Origin: Apostichopus japonicus
Taxonomy: Eukaryota > Echinodermata > Holothuroidea > Aspidochirotida > Stichopodidae
NCBI RefSeq assembly: GCF_037975245.1
Contig: NC_092563.1
Location: 2,947,501 to 2,980,000, forward strand
Direction of reading: 5' to 3'
Length of the DNA: 32,500 bases
Part shown: in pieces, positions 1 to 15,842 of the stretch
Layout: each line of letters opens with the position of its first letter
How positions within the stretch are numbered: position 1 is the stretch's first letter
Notes under the pieces: generated by a model
Database searches by the model: none
Seen by the model: only the letters and a program-made list of their open reading frames with translations
Told to the model about the DNA's origin: nothing
Program-made: the position numbers and the translations under genes

Positions 1-1044
1 ACTGATTAATGGTTCCTCATCCTTCACCAGTTTTAACTGATAAAGCGGCAGGTAATCGTGTGAAATTAGACCTAGTAATCCGCCCCTCTCCCGGAGCCCC
101 CCTCCCCTTCCGCCCACCTCTCCTCTGACCCTCCCTTCAGTGCTTTATTTATCTCTTTCAATTCTGTACATGGAAGCTCAGTCGAGCGAAAGTATATATT
201 TGATGCAAAACTTAACCTAACAACAAGTACAAAGACATGATCAAACGGGAAACGGTTTTATATGTTGCTATGGTTACAACTTCACATCATATTCGGCGAT
301 ACATGCTTTATCATAGTTATTATAGTTTTGACAACCCTCTCTGCGAATAGGGACTTGTTTTCTATCTATATCTTGATTCAAAATCAGTGACAAATTGCAA
401 GAACCTGCAGCGGGTTTGATTTACCTGTAAAAATCACGGTCATTATCATACAAACTTGAACATATATTATCAAACTTGGACGTAATTCAAATGGATATGT
501 TTCACAGCAAACATATAATATTAACACACTTTCAAGCTCGAAATGTCCGCTTAAAGCAGTACTATTACCCCCTTCTGAGATGCAATGATATAACAGTTAC
601 GTGTAAAAACTGAAATGCTAAGCGTATAAACCAATAAGCAACAATCAACCAGAGATGTGTCATTAAGATCCCTGGGTAAACTATAAACATGGCAGTGACG
701 TGTGTAGACTGAGATTTTGAAGTTATCGATCGTTCCAATGCTTTCGCGTCTTAAGAGTGTAGTATACAACGTCAGTGACTCGTACTTCTTGGTTTATATA
801 CACACGTGACACATTTTTTCATCGATTTTTCCATCTTTTATGATTCATAAACAAAATGTGAACTAATAAAACATATTTTTATTAATGGATGTAAACCTTC
901 CTTATCGAAGATTTTATAATCTTTCCAATATATGAGCTGTGTGATCGTCCTCTATCCCTTTATGCGTGGAGCGAGTCATTCTATAGGTTACCGTCTTGAA
1001 GATAGGTTAACGGACGATATTTTGAGATGAGGACGTGTTTGCCT
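1..1044. other. Gene-free DNA
   Basis: I see no recognisable gene, RNA or clear repeat here. A C-rich pyrimidine tract lies at about 80-135. The short open frames have no supporting splice sites or family signatures. Confidence 0.5.
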
Positions 1045-1430
1045 CCTCGACCAGCCAATACTCATAGCTATAGTACAGTAACTACTGTTCGTGTTCCACA
1101 ACCGTGCATCAGTTACTATACTGCGCTGTGTTCGTAACACGGTAACATGTGTTACAGGTGGTTTTTTCTTACTGCAAATTAAAAAATTTAAATTTAATTT
1201 TAAAATTTAAAATAAAATATAAAAAAAATTAAAAAAATAAAAATGATTATTATTATTATTATTAAATAACTGCAATTTCTCACCTGTCGGACTCTTAGTT
1301 CAGCGTGTAACAGCTTACCAGTAATTACTGTGCCAACTGTAACACATGTTACCGTGCTGCGAACACTGCGCAGTAGTTACTGATGCACGGTTGTGGTTAC
1401 TGTACTGACTATGATTATCGGGTGCCTCGA
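1045..1430. mobile_element. Inverted-repeat (MITE-like) DNA element
   Basis: Two inverted arms face each other. The left arm is about 1072-1157 and the right arm about 1337-1406. The right arm, reverse-complemented, matches the left through AGTACAGTAAC, CACAACCGTGCATCAGT and ACGGTAACATGTGTTACAG. The left arm has an extra ~15 nt near its outer end. Weaker similarity continues outward to about 1045 and 1430 (CATAG near both ends). The centre is a very A/T-rich stretch (about 1180-1265) with a short ATT run. There is no ORF, so a non-autonomous element is the simplest reading. I could not fix the target-site duplication or the superfamily. Confidence 0.7.
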
Positions 1431-2630
1431 CACATCTAAAGGCAATTATGATAGTTGTTCGACTTTTTATGTTTTTACAAGTAGATTTATGCTAAACGCT
1501 TTATTCATTCAAACCATATACATAAATATATTTTAAGGAATATATGACCTCTAATTGAATACATATATTGTTATGGCCTATGCACTTCCACATGAGTATG
1601 ACAGTAGTAGTTATGCTTTGCACACGCAGAGTAGAACCGACTGTCTTGCAGTTCACACACGTTGGTCAAGAGTCAATCCATTAAGAATTATTTCTCAATT
1701 TCAAAACTACCAAACTGTAAGAACAGCTGGAAGTATATACAGTTAGTATCTATGCAGAAATGATTTAGTTCGTCAAGTTGTTGCAATTTTATTGTTCTAA
1801 ATACGTTCTAAATTCAGTAGATAGTCCTATACCATTCATACCCAAACATGAAGACTCATCCTACCACACATTCATTAGCCTCTCCTATAGCCTAAGCTGC
1901 GATATATACAAAATTAAACCAGTGTAGCCTATTTCACTTTAGTAAAACCAAAAAGCCTTTCTTATTTCACCGCAGGGAGTGATATGATTTTTACGTATCA
2001 CTTACGCTGAATTAACTGTGGAAGATACAGTTAATACAATACGAGACAAAACACAAGGCAACAAGCCAAATATTGAAATTTGATTAGATTATGTGCATGG
2101 GTAAACAGACAAATAACAGACAAACAAACACATAAACAAACTATCATGGCACCTAAACAACTCCGTTACGTCAGGGACGGTGACAATAAAAATATATTTG
2201 TTTTTCCAATCGATTTACCATATGGAAAATCATCCCACCAGCACATACTTTTCCTTGGAGATAAATGCAATTATAGAAATACAAGGACTGAACCGAACAA
2301 AGGTACTTGACCGTGAAAAAAAAAACTTGACAGTTGCAGTTTGTTTTGTATAGTTCAAGCAGCAGTAAAACCAAGCATATTAATTGGACTTTGTGGTAGA
2401 GAGGCTTATAATGAACAACCTATCTCCCCCTCCCCCTCCCCACCCGTCGTCCCAGCCAGGAGAAGCAAATCATCATAACTGATATTTGTGATAGAGACAC
2501 TTGTGAAGAGCAGCTTCCACAATGCAGCGGAGAGCAGTGTGATTCTCATGTTTAGGAGATATCGCAGTTTTCATGGTTTTTTTTTTAAACACACAACACA
2601 GAAGACTTGAACAAGTCTAAGAATGACGTC
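1431..2630. other. Gene-free DNA
   Basis: No gene is recognised. There is a pyrimidine-rich tract at about 2423-2448. Open frames at 1555-1746 and 2080-2310 lack any recognisable domain or splice context. Confidence 0.5.
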
Positions 2631-2634
2631 ATCG

Positions 2635-2636
2635 AG

Positions 2637-2702
<66 letters not shown>

Positions 2703-2788
2703 CGAGCGGGAGGCCCGGGTTCGAATCCCGGTGGAGGCTGGAAGTTTTTTCACTGTTCTTGATTTTCCAACTCATTACGATTTTCATT

Positions 2789-2820
<32 letters not shown>

Positions 2821-2830
2821 CATAATTTTT
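2635..2830 (+). mobile_element. tRNA-derived SINE remnant interrupted by (TA)n
   Basis: At about 2713-2735 the sequence CCGGGTTCGAATCCCGG forms a perfect tRNA T-arm: a 5-bp stem around TTCGAAT, which is also a pol III B box. The upstream part, where a tRNA would have its D-arm and A box, is replaced by a (TA)n run at 2639-2701. Downstream comes a short unique body and then CCAACTCATTACGATTTTCA at about 2768, leading into another TA-rich tail (2788-2821). The same 3' segment recurs at about 9111, which supports a dispersed SINE family. A decayed tRNA gene is the alternative, but the shared 3' tail favours a SINE. Confidence 0.65.
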
Positions 2831-3271
2831 TAATGGTTTTCTTTATTTCATTAAGTGCTCTTCTGGGAGGGGGGGGGGGGATAGACACGAATTTTACGAA
2901 TGTTGGCCTAACACTGACATGGGTTTTATTTCCAAATGCTTGTTTTCGTTTTTTTCTTACAAATTGTTGTATTTTTGTTTTCGTTTGAATTAATTGAATT
3001 TCATAGAATGCATCTGCTTATTTAGGCTCACTAGCTTTACCTATAATTGAATCAACGTAAGTATAAATGAGTCAAAAATGGTCGAGAAAGGCTTAAAATG
3101 CTGTCTTAATCAATGTCACGTGATTGTTGAAGTATACGAAACACTGGTAGTATTAGATTCTTCCTTAAAACTGTGGTGTATTTAGGTTTAAAAAATGTGC
3201 ACTAAAAAATGCAAAGTTTTATTCTTTGATAACAAAACAATTTCATTTGTATACCGTATATGTCTCCGAGC
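2831..3271. other. Gene-free DNA with a poly-G tract
   Basis: A run of about 12 G lies near 2868-2880. Nothing else is recognised. Confidence 0.45.
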
Positions 3272-3625
3272 ACAACAGCATGAGTAAGAGAGTAAAAGTA
3301 GAATTCCTTCACATGAGTACAACCCCCATGAGTAGAGTACATTCCCCATGAGTATAGAGTACATTCCCCATGAGTAGAGTACATTCCCCATGAGTATAGA
3401 GTACAACAGCATGATTAAGAGAGGGCAAGTAGAATTCTCATGACATGAGTACAAGGCTATATCAGCGAGCGTATATGAGTACTTAATTTTGCACTAGCGT
3501 GTATACTAGATATCCAAATGCCACGAGTATAAGAGCAAAACCCGTGAGTAGAGTACAACAGCATTAGTACGAGTATACAAGTAGAATTCTCCTTGATATT
3601 AGTATACCCAGTGCGAGTACAAAGT
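3272..3625. repeat. GAGTAC-type minisatellite
   Basis: Units of about 20-22 bp built on GAGTACATTCCCCATGAGTA are tandemly arranged around 3320-3400. A larger block starting ACAACAGCATGA and running through AAGTAGAATTC occurs at 3272, 3403 and, more diverged, 3555. This gives irregular larger spacings of 131 and 152 bp. The short open frames across it are by-products of the repeat. Confidence 0.75.
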
Positions 3626-4576
3626 TCAAGGGGCCAGTACGAGCAAACGTATTTTTTTACAAGATTTACAAGATGCGGCGGATGTGCTTTTCATGAACTA
3701 TTGTGTGAATCGTGCATGAACTTGTAGTTTTGCAGGATTATTAGGTATATCCTGTAAATATAACGTAAATTTCTCCTTTTTTTAATTTGTTATTTGCTTT
3801 TCACTGTTTTTTTTATATACTACGTATCATATGATAAAATTAATAGAATGTATGCTAAACTGAATCACGTCCTAATAACGTAACCATATCCTTATTAAAC
3901 ATTTTCCTTCCATGATATTAGTGTTAATAAACATATTATACTATATAGGCATTTAAACCTAAAGCTGTTATATTAGCCTTGCCGGTTAGCACGCATGAGT
4001 CATAATTATTATTATGATTGTGATTATTATAATTATTTTCTGGATTTAAAGCATTCAGTCTCTCGCTTGAGGCTTGCTTTGTTCTTTCTAATATTATGTC
4101 CAAATAACACTATATAGATAAAGAGTTTTTGCTTTCATATTATTATCAAGGTATAGGTAACCCGTTCAAAAGGCAAGGACAACATTTTTTCCTTGCAAGT
4201 TTGTATACTATATAAACAAATAATCATTTGAGACAACACAGTTATTGTGTGCTGTCTGATAAGCTAACCTAATGGTATATGGATATGTGATTGCGTGCTT
4301 GTGTTTCTTTGATATTTCATGAGCGCTTGCTTTAAAAACTATATATAATATTGCCTGCACGAATATCAGCGTTTTAATATTATAAACCATCGAATTTGAT
4401 GATGATTATTTTTTTTAAATACCGTATTTTATGATTCATCGATAATTCTGTGGAAGCGTTGGTTGTTCGACTGTATACATTTAATGAGGTCTAACTCATC
4501 TTTAATTTTAATTTTCAAGCTGCCTGCAATTTTTGATATTTCAGGGTAAATAATTGGTAGATAATAGCCTTACGTG
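3626..4576. other. Gene-free AT-rich DNA
   Basis: No gene, RNA or strong repeat is recognised. Short ATT runs lie near 4003-4040. Confidence 0.45.
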
Positions 4577-4584
4577 AACTGCAA

Positions 4585-4668
<84 letters not shown>

Positions 4669-4822
4669 TTATTTATTTAATGACCTACGGAGTTCTGTGC
4701 CTATACTGCATAGTTTCTGATACTGAATTCAGTCGTATATACGTATATGGACTGCAATGCTATACAATGATCTATACAGTTCTGTGCCTATAGTGTATAG
4801 TTGCCGATACTGAATGCATGCG
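4577..4822. repeat. Tandem duplication with an expanded (AT)n
   Basis: ACTGCAATG occurs at about 4578 and 4751, and AGTTCTGTGCCTATA with following related sequence occurs at 4691 and 4778. These mark two copies of one unit. In the first copy the internal AT stretch has expanded to about 80 bp (4586-4665). The similar parts after the (AT)n are 87 bp apart. Confidence 0.7.
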
Positions 4823-5155
4823 TGTTACTTAATATCAACAACAGCTAAAAGAGAGAGGAAAAAATAATTCAAAAGGATATAAATGTTAATATGAGCGTAG
4901 CGAACCGTGGTTATTGCAGTTTACAACATATGGTAAAATCGACGTGCTTAATGTAAGTAAGCATATAAGTAATGCCCATATGAAAGTACAGTATTTGCAC
5001 AACCATATCGTTAATTATGATATATATATACACATGCACAGACTAGACATAATATATTACCGCGTATTGGAAACCATTAACTAGGTCTTTATGTCGGCTA
5101 GATCTGATAGAAAAAAAGTGACGTCGGCATATGCTACGGTATATCTGATTATAAT
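4823..5155. other. Gene-free DNA
   Basis: Nothing recognised beyond A/T-rich sequence. Confidence 0.4.
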
Positions 5156-5270
5156 ATCGACATATGCAAATATGCATATGTAATTATGCAGATGCAGATA
5201 AATATACAAATATGCATAGGCAAATATGCATATGCAAATAAATATGCATGTACATATGCAAATGGAGCCG
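5156..5270. repeat. ATATGCAAAT-rich block with octamer motifs
   Basis: The canonical octamer ATGCAAAT occurs three times (5164-5171, 5232-5239, 5256-5263), with several ATATGCAT palindromes between them. The pattern could be a degenerate simple repeat. The octamer is also the POU-domain binding site, but no nearby gene is seen to support regulation. Confidence 0.55.
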
Positions 5271-6520
5271 AATTAAGTGGTTATTACTCACACTTCACGT
5301 TTGATGGCTATCCATTTTACAGTGTTAGCTCATATGCATGGGGAAATCTAACGACACCAACTACATTATTGCAATATTCACACTTAGATCAGGATAAGTG
5401 ATAGGGAAGTAGGCTACTGTTCGAAGCTCCTTTCATCACAGCGCATTAAACTTATGTGGTACAAAAAATATCCCTTAGAGCAGCCCCACACTTTTAGATT
5501 ATATATGTACCCATATTCACCTCTTATCATCTGTCTAAACTCAGTCCTTTTAAATCTACAAATGTTCGAAAAGATTATACTACACATTACACTTCTCTAT
5601 ATATGGACACACATCATTGTAACGGTATAATTATCATACATATAGTGTTATTAACCTTCACTGTTTGTGTTAGCACACAACCTCTTGTATACATGACATA
5701 TATGATGTTAACATAACTTCTCGTATATTGTACAAAGTCATATATAGTCTACAGTGTTGTGGGTGGTATATATTACAAATGTACGAATTCAGCCGTAATG
5801 TGTGTTGTGTTCGCATCATTATAATTTACGTTACCGATTGCTTTCCGTATAAACAGACATAAGTAAGTGACATTCTATAGATGAGTGCCCTCAGCAATTA
5901 TTGCTGGCATTTGTTAATGGTAATTAGATAAAAGGTTTTTCTTTTAATGAAGAAGGAAAAGACAATATTCTTGAACCTCTTCCAGGAGTCTTAGGGTTCT
6001 ACTTTTATCAGTTTTTGTTTGTGTTACTGTGAAATCATCAGAAATCTTAAACAACGAAACTTTGCAAATTTTTTAATCTAGACGTGCACCTATAGCTAGT
6101 CACGAAATCTAACACAATTATTCTTATATACCAAAATATAGACATTATTATTGTGTGTGCGGGTGTGTATGTGTCTGCCAGTGTGCCGAGGATATCACAT
6201 TGTTAAAGAGAATTCAGAAATACTAAATTGAGTAATTGATACGAAAATGTACTACTATAATCTGTTTGGTATGAGATTACGAAACTCACATTTTTTTTAA
6301 ATATAGAAAAGTCACCGTACTGGAAAAAAACAGCTGCGGACACTAATGCCAAAACAAATGAATCCACTCTCAACCCTATAGTCACCTTTAACATCGAGAC
6401 TGTACCGTGTGATCACGATGGTGTTAGGGTCAAGTGAGGTATCCAAGACTTTCGTTCGAAAGAGAATAGATCCTATATATACACATGATCTTGGTAAACG
6501 GTTTGGTAGGCGGTTAACTG
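5271..6520. other. Gene-free DNA upstream of the U2-like locus
   Basis: No gene recognised. A TATA-like CTATATATAC lies at about 6473-6482, some 40-48 bp before the U2-like start. I cannot assign a proximal sequence element. Confidence 0.4.
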
Positions 6521-6700
6521 ATCGCTTCTCGGCCTTTTGACTAAGATCATGTGTAGTATCTGTTCCCTTTCGAGTGGAATGGTGATGCACACCCGACGAT
6601 GACCACGCAGTCACAGTCCTAATGCAAGGGGACTGGGGTTGAGAGCGGATCAGTCGTTCGGTAGTTTGGTTTTCGTGCCCAGGTTCTTTCCTGGGCGACT
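6521..6700 (+). ncRNA. U2 snRNA-like locus with a non-U2 body
   Basis: The segment from 6521 to about 6566 matches the 5' end of metazoan U2 snRNA at about 44 of 46 positions, recalled from the human sequence. It keeps the ATCGCTTCTCGGCC start and the GTGTAGTATCTG stretch, which contains the GTAGTA branch-point recognition sequence. Beyond that the sequence does not resemble U2: I see no stem IIa/IIb and no canonical AATTTTTGG Sm site. It ends in a hairpin, GCCCAGG (6677-6683), loop TTCTTT, CCTGGGC (6690-6696), followed by a short T run. The total of about 180 nt is close to U2 length (about 190). It could be a divergent snRNA, a SINE with a snRNA-derived head, or a retrocopy chimera. Confidence 0.65.
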
Positions 6701-7520
6701 TTTTCTTAAAATGTATTTACTGTAGACGGTACTGTGTTTGTGTTAAAAACAACAATAATACAAAAAGCCTATGTTCTAGCATTGACAAAACTTGACACAA
6801 GTCATGTTCTTGTCTGGTAAAAACCCTCACAACATTAATTAAAGCAATAACCGTCAGGAGGGGGATTCTAAACCTTCTCTGTTTTTTCTCACCGGAATCT
6901 TTTTGATCAGAGTCACCCAGTTTGCGAGGCAGTTTATCAGGGAAATACAAGGCAATGAGAAACTTTGCACTCTGGCCCCTGGATTTTTATCAAGAAAATA
7001 TTACAAGAAACATAAAAGAAAAAGAAAGATCGCGAGAGAGAGAGTGAGGTGGAGAGAGAAAGAAAGAAGAAAAACAGACACACGGACATACACACGCTCG
7101 CTCTTAGAAAAACAGCAACGACTTGCTGGTTGCAATTTGCGCGAGCGAAGTATAATGGCGTTTCAATTGGAGGCACAATTAGATTCTGATTGGTCAATGT
7201 AAATATTGCACGATACGAGTGGGCGTGGTTTTATTGATGATGATTGCTTTCACAGCGATTCTTGCTTCAATATGCAATCTAGTTATATGCAGTCTGTGAA
7301 AGATACGTTGGAAATAAAGAAGTAAAAGAAGAGAAAAAAAAAAGCAAAACGGAAAAAGGGAGTTTAATAAAAAAGGGAGGCAAGACAGAGCAGAAATTTT
7401 CAGCGGTTATTACTACTGTGTTAGATATACAAGTAAACGGTTGTTATATCCGAATTATACGTCGTCTTAACCCTTTGTCGGTATCATTTCAGAGAAAAGG
7501 ACTTTAGCTCATCGTCAAAA
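6701..7520 (+). promoter_or_regulatory. Upstream region of the EF-hand gene
   Basis: This stretch leads into the start codon at 7521. It contains a purine-rich GA block (7010-7075), an ATTGG (inverted CCAAT) near 7188 and GGGCGTGG near 7221, both common in animal promoters. TTTCAG before 7493 could be the 3' splice site of a 5'-UTR intron. No clear TATA box is seen, so the promoter position is an inference. Confidence 0.35.
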
Positions 7521-12057
<4,537 letters not shown>

Positions 12058-13010
12058 GTAAGCTAATTAGTGAGCTCTATATTTTGGTTTCATTACCATG
12101 TTAGTAATACAAAAAACTCTTAACGTTGTTTTCTTTCTGTTTTGTCGTTGTTTCTTGGTGACCCGTCCATTAAGGATCTGCTTACTAATAATCACAAATG
12201 ACCCCCCCCCCCCCGCACCTTTCTTCCATAACACATAAGAGAAAACCTTTCCATCGTATTTGTGTGATCAAATCCTTACGTTTCTTAATCCCTTAATCTG
12301 AAAACCCAATTTGTCAAGATGGAGGGACACAGCCACTTACACTTCTGCATGGCAGTCAGTCCCCAACGAGCAAGTTAATGAGCTCAGAGAGCAGTTTTCT
12401 TGTAGCCCCGCCCCAAAAATTTGGCCAGACGTATGAAATTTCGCGAAACTGCTTGAAACCTACCCCTCTGGTTTAAGTGTTTGAATAATGCAAAAGAAGG
12501 CGTCGCTAGCCACCATGACGCGGTAAGTTGAATCTCACAACTTTTATTTTTCGTAATAAAACAGTAAAAATTTCTATTTTTGTCGTACTTTCTGATTAAA
12601 TCTCTATTGAATTTGGCGCCTTTTTCATGGCTCCAAAAAGTGCCGTTAAATTTGCCTTGAACTTGACTTTTTTACAGGAGAACAATGCACATTTATGATT
12701 AGACTATGCTCTTTTCAATGATACCCAATTCGCGATTGGAAATGCCCTAGTCTTGTCAATAATCAACGTATAAACTAACGGCAAAACACAGCGTTATGTA
12801 ATACAGATGTTAGGCCTTTGTATTGGCTTTGCGTGTACATGTAATGATGTGCATTGCTTTAGTTTGTAGAAAAACACCTATGTCAAACTAGTGTACATAC
12901 TTCATACTTCATAGTTATTATATTACTATAGCCCTGAAATATAGGAGCAGAAAATGCTCATCTTCTTTCAACACAGTATGCAAACTCTGAATATGAAGTG
13001 TAGCCCAGGA
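12058..13010. other. DNA downstream of EF-hand exon 2
   Basis: It starts with the donor GTAAGC of the next intron. A C run lies at about 12202-12214. At 12398-12521, TTTTCTTGTAG and CGCGGTAAGT resemble a splice acceptor and donor, but all three frames between them are closed. No EF-hand exon is found. Confidence 0.45.
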
Positions 13011-13019
13011 AAATTACCT

Positions 13020-13400
13020 CACACTAACCACGGCAAAATACTACCCTTTTTCCATGGTAAACTGTGGTACAATGCCACAATTTGACCGGGATATTTTGGT
13101 CCTATAGATGCGGTTTACCACAGTTTTCCATAGTACCATACAACAACTTTACCGTGGTTTTTATCACTTTTTATTTCATCTTCATAATGGTTTAATCTCA
13201 AATTTACTCTATGTGGACTATGGCATTACCGTAGTTTTACCCTTATTAACCACAACTTTACCCTAATTGTACCATGGTTTTACCCTAATTGCACCACAGT
13301 TTTACCCTAAATTTACCAGAGTTGTATCCCAATTGCACAACAGTTTTCCCTACTTGTCTTAATTATAATCAGTACACCACAAATTACCTTAACTTTTACC
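13020..13400. repeat. Degenerate ACCATGGTTTTACCCTAATT repeat
   Basis: Poorly conserved units of about 21-24 bp with the core TTTACCCTAATTG and CCACAG/CCATGG recur, most clearly at 13225-13350. Some are in inverted form near 13055-13075 (CCATGGTAAACTGTGG). The open frame at 13289-13546 overlaps it and shows no domain. Confidence 0.6.
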
Positions 13401-14620
13401 CATTGGTGGATTGTATCATAATTAGCATAGTTGAAACATACAACAAAGCAACTCATACTGTATGTCATGATGTGGTATGTACATTATGGCATACTATTTT
13501 ATATGCACCAGATATGGTCAATATGCTGCAGTCAAAACAAGCATGACAACAATATAAAGGTTAAACAGTTTTTAAAGAATATGGTATGTACCATATTTCT
13601 AAACAGTTCGAAAGTGGTTAATTCACGTTCGGAAAATACCGCCGAAATTACCTTTCCACTCTTTTTTTTGTGTCTTTTGTCAACAAATATTGGATTAAAC
13701 ACCTTTCTTTCCTCAAATTCAGTTATTACCAGACAAAGGCCTATAAATTGGTTAATGACTGAGAAATTGACCTTCGAAAATGATACGTTTTACCTAATTA
13801 AATATTAATGAGGAGTGACGTCAAGAAACCCCGTGCATATTCTACAAGAAAAAAAAGCACTTTTCGCACCGATGGGGACTGACTGATGGGGCTTTGTCGA
13901 AAATTCTTCAACATATAAAGTTTCACCATTTTGCATCTCAAAAAGTGTCTTCTATGATATCTCCCTCCCTCTAAAAATAGCGCCCTCTAACAATAGCGCC
14001 TTCCGTTCTGGTTCCAGTGTCAAGATGTACAAGTCACTGAATATCAGTAACTTGGACAAGACATGCAAATCTGTGGCGACGTTGCGTTTGATCTCGCCCG
14101 TTTCCTCAGGACCACAGTTGTCCTTGCATGATATACTTACTGTATGTATTGTGTACGGCTATATGACTGGTATCTAGTCACAAATCGCCCGGGAAGTTTT
14201 CAAGAAGCAATCTCTTATCATTGACACCGTTTTCACGCATATTGCGACTGAGACAGCATAAGTTCTGACATATTGATGAACTCTTTAAAGAGTTAACACC
14301 CGTGATTATGATCAATGCCCCCAATCCAAATTTTAGCACATCCACAGAGAATACAACTGATTTTATTCAATGCTATTGAAGTCTCTCGCCACATTCAGTT
14401 CCCGAGACGACGCGGAAAAGAAAAGGCCTAAGCTTACGATAATGTATGTATGCACACGTATCCTAGCCTAAACCGACCACAGAAGATTACTATAGACTAG
14501 GAAAGAACAGTTAAGTATAACATCTCAACAAGCTAAATACTATAGACGTTGAAAGCATACAATACAGCAAAAAGCGCTGAAGTTAAATGAAGTTGAAATT
14601 GATATTACACGCACACACAT
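13401..14620. other. Gene-free DNA
   Basis: Two unrecognised open frames lie here (13431-13808 and 14025-14177, both plus strand). Neither shows a domain or supported splice sites. I call no gene. Confidence 0.4.
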
Positions 14621-14621
<1 letters not shown>

Positions 14622-14711
<90 letters not shown>

Positions 14712-14712
14712 T
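14622..14712. repeat. (AT)n microsatellite, ~85 bp
   Basis: Alternating AT with a CATATATATTTATA end. The minus-strand open frame across it is a by-product. Confidence 0.9.
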
Positions 14713-15840
14713 ATTTATATTTCGTAAAATACCTCTCACGAAGAAGACTGATAATAACCTTCAGTAAATATAAAATCACAAGACGAGCAGAATTAAAGCG
14801 AGCCTCTGAAATGGAACCTGTGATCCTCAAGGGAGCCTCGTGATGGCTCAACTGTAACCTTGCTGACTCTCTTATTACGCAAACGTATTCAGCTCTCGGA
14901 TATTTGAAGTACTTGTCCTGACAACTTCAACGACCAAACGAGTGGTTCTTGTATGTCATGGACAATCGATTAATCATTTCTAGACTTCTAGACAATTTTA
15001 CTTCAGTTATTAAATAAAAATTTAAAAAAAAAATTAAAAAATGCTGGTAGGTTTTCTTCAAATACGAGGAGCTTGAAGAAAGGTAATTGAACACATTGAC
15101 TGCAGAATTCGGTATTATCCTGCTCAATATATTTCTTTTGTTGTAGTGTTTTTCTCTTACCCAGTGGAAAGACTCTAACATTGAATCCAGATTGCTAAGA
15201 GTTTGGTCTATATGGCTTTGAATTATATTTGACCAAAACTACCGAATGTTATTAAAAACAAAAATGTGAAATGTTTCGAAAATATGTGAAGTAAGTGAGA
15301 CATAAGCTTTATCTCCTGGTGAAATTTGTATAGTTACATGCCTTTTGCTATAGAACACCGGTGATTTTTTAGGTAAACAATCAATCATATTAATAGATAC
15401 ATCTAAACAAATGTGTATGTTCATTTCAAGCTGACTACAAGTATTGACATACCAACAACAACAAAAATTAACGAAAGATGTCGCACGTCAAATAATTTCT
15501 AGTAGTGTCGATTTCTTTCAGACTTGTAATAATTCCCGTATTCGCACTCATTATCACTGAGATACCTGTACTCATAATCATATATTATATTTTTACTCTT
15601 TCTCGTGAATTATTACTCGTACACTTGGTACTCTGTAAATCTAGCACTGATACTGTTTATAGATAAAGGTAATCATATATTTGCATTTATTGGTAATTTA
15701 TAGACGTCACGCCTACTTTTGGTAACAATTTGGAAATTCAAACAATTCACTCACGTAAAGATAAAATAGCATAACAGACACATCGAAAATTGTTAGATTT
15801 TCTTTGTTTTGTAACAAGCTGCGATAACTACAAGTAGGCC
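14713..15840. other. Gene-free DNA
   Basis: No gene recognised. Near 15535-15655 there are scattered TACTC/ACTCGTAC motifs, resembling the complement of the repeat at 3272-3625. Confidence 0.4.
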
Positions 15841-15842
15841 CC

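Noticed and set aside
2713-2740. A functional tRNA gene
   Set aside because: Only the T-arm is present; the acceptor 5' half, D-arm and anticodon arm are missing.
3272-3625. A CRISPR array
   Set aside because: Units are tandem without unique spacers, and the window is animal-like; the same applies to the other arrays.
6312-6614. 100-codon minus-strand open frame over the U2-like locus
   Set aside because: It is antisense to the RNA-like locus and has no protein signature.
12398-12521. Exon-like interval between TTTTCTTGTAG and CGCGGTAAGT
   Set aside because: All three frames contain stops, and no EF-hand residues are present.
14025-14177. 50-codon plus-strand open frame with ordinary-looking composition
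   Set aside because: No recognised family and no splice or promoter support.
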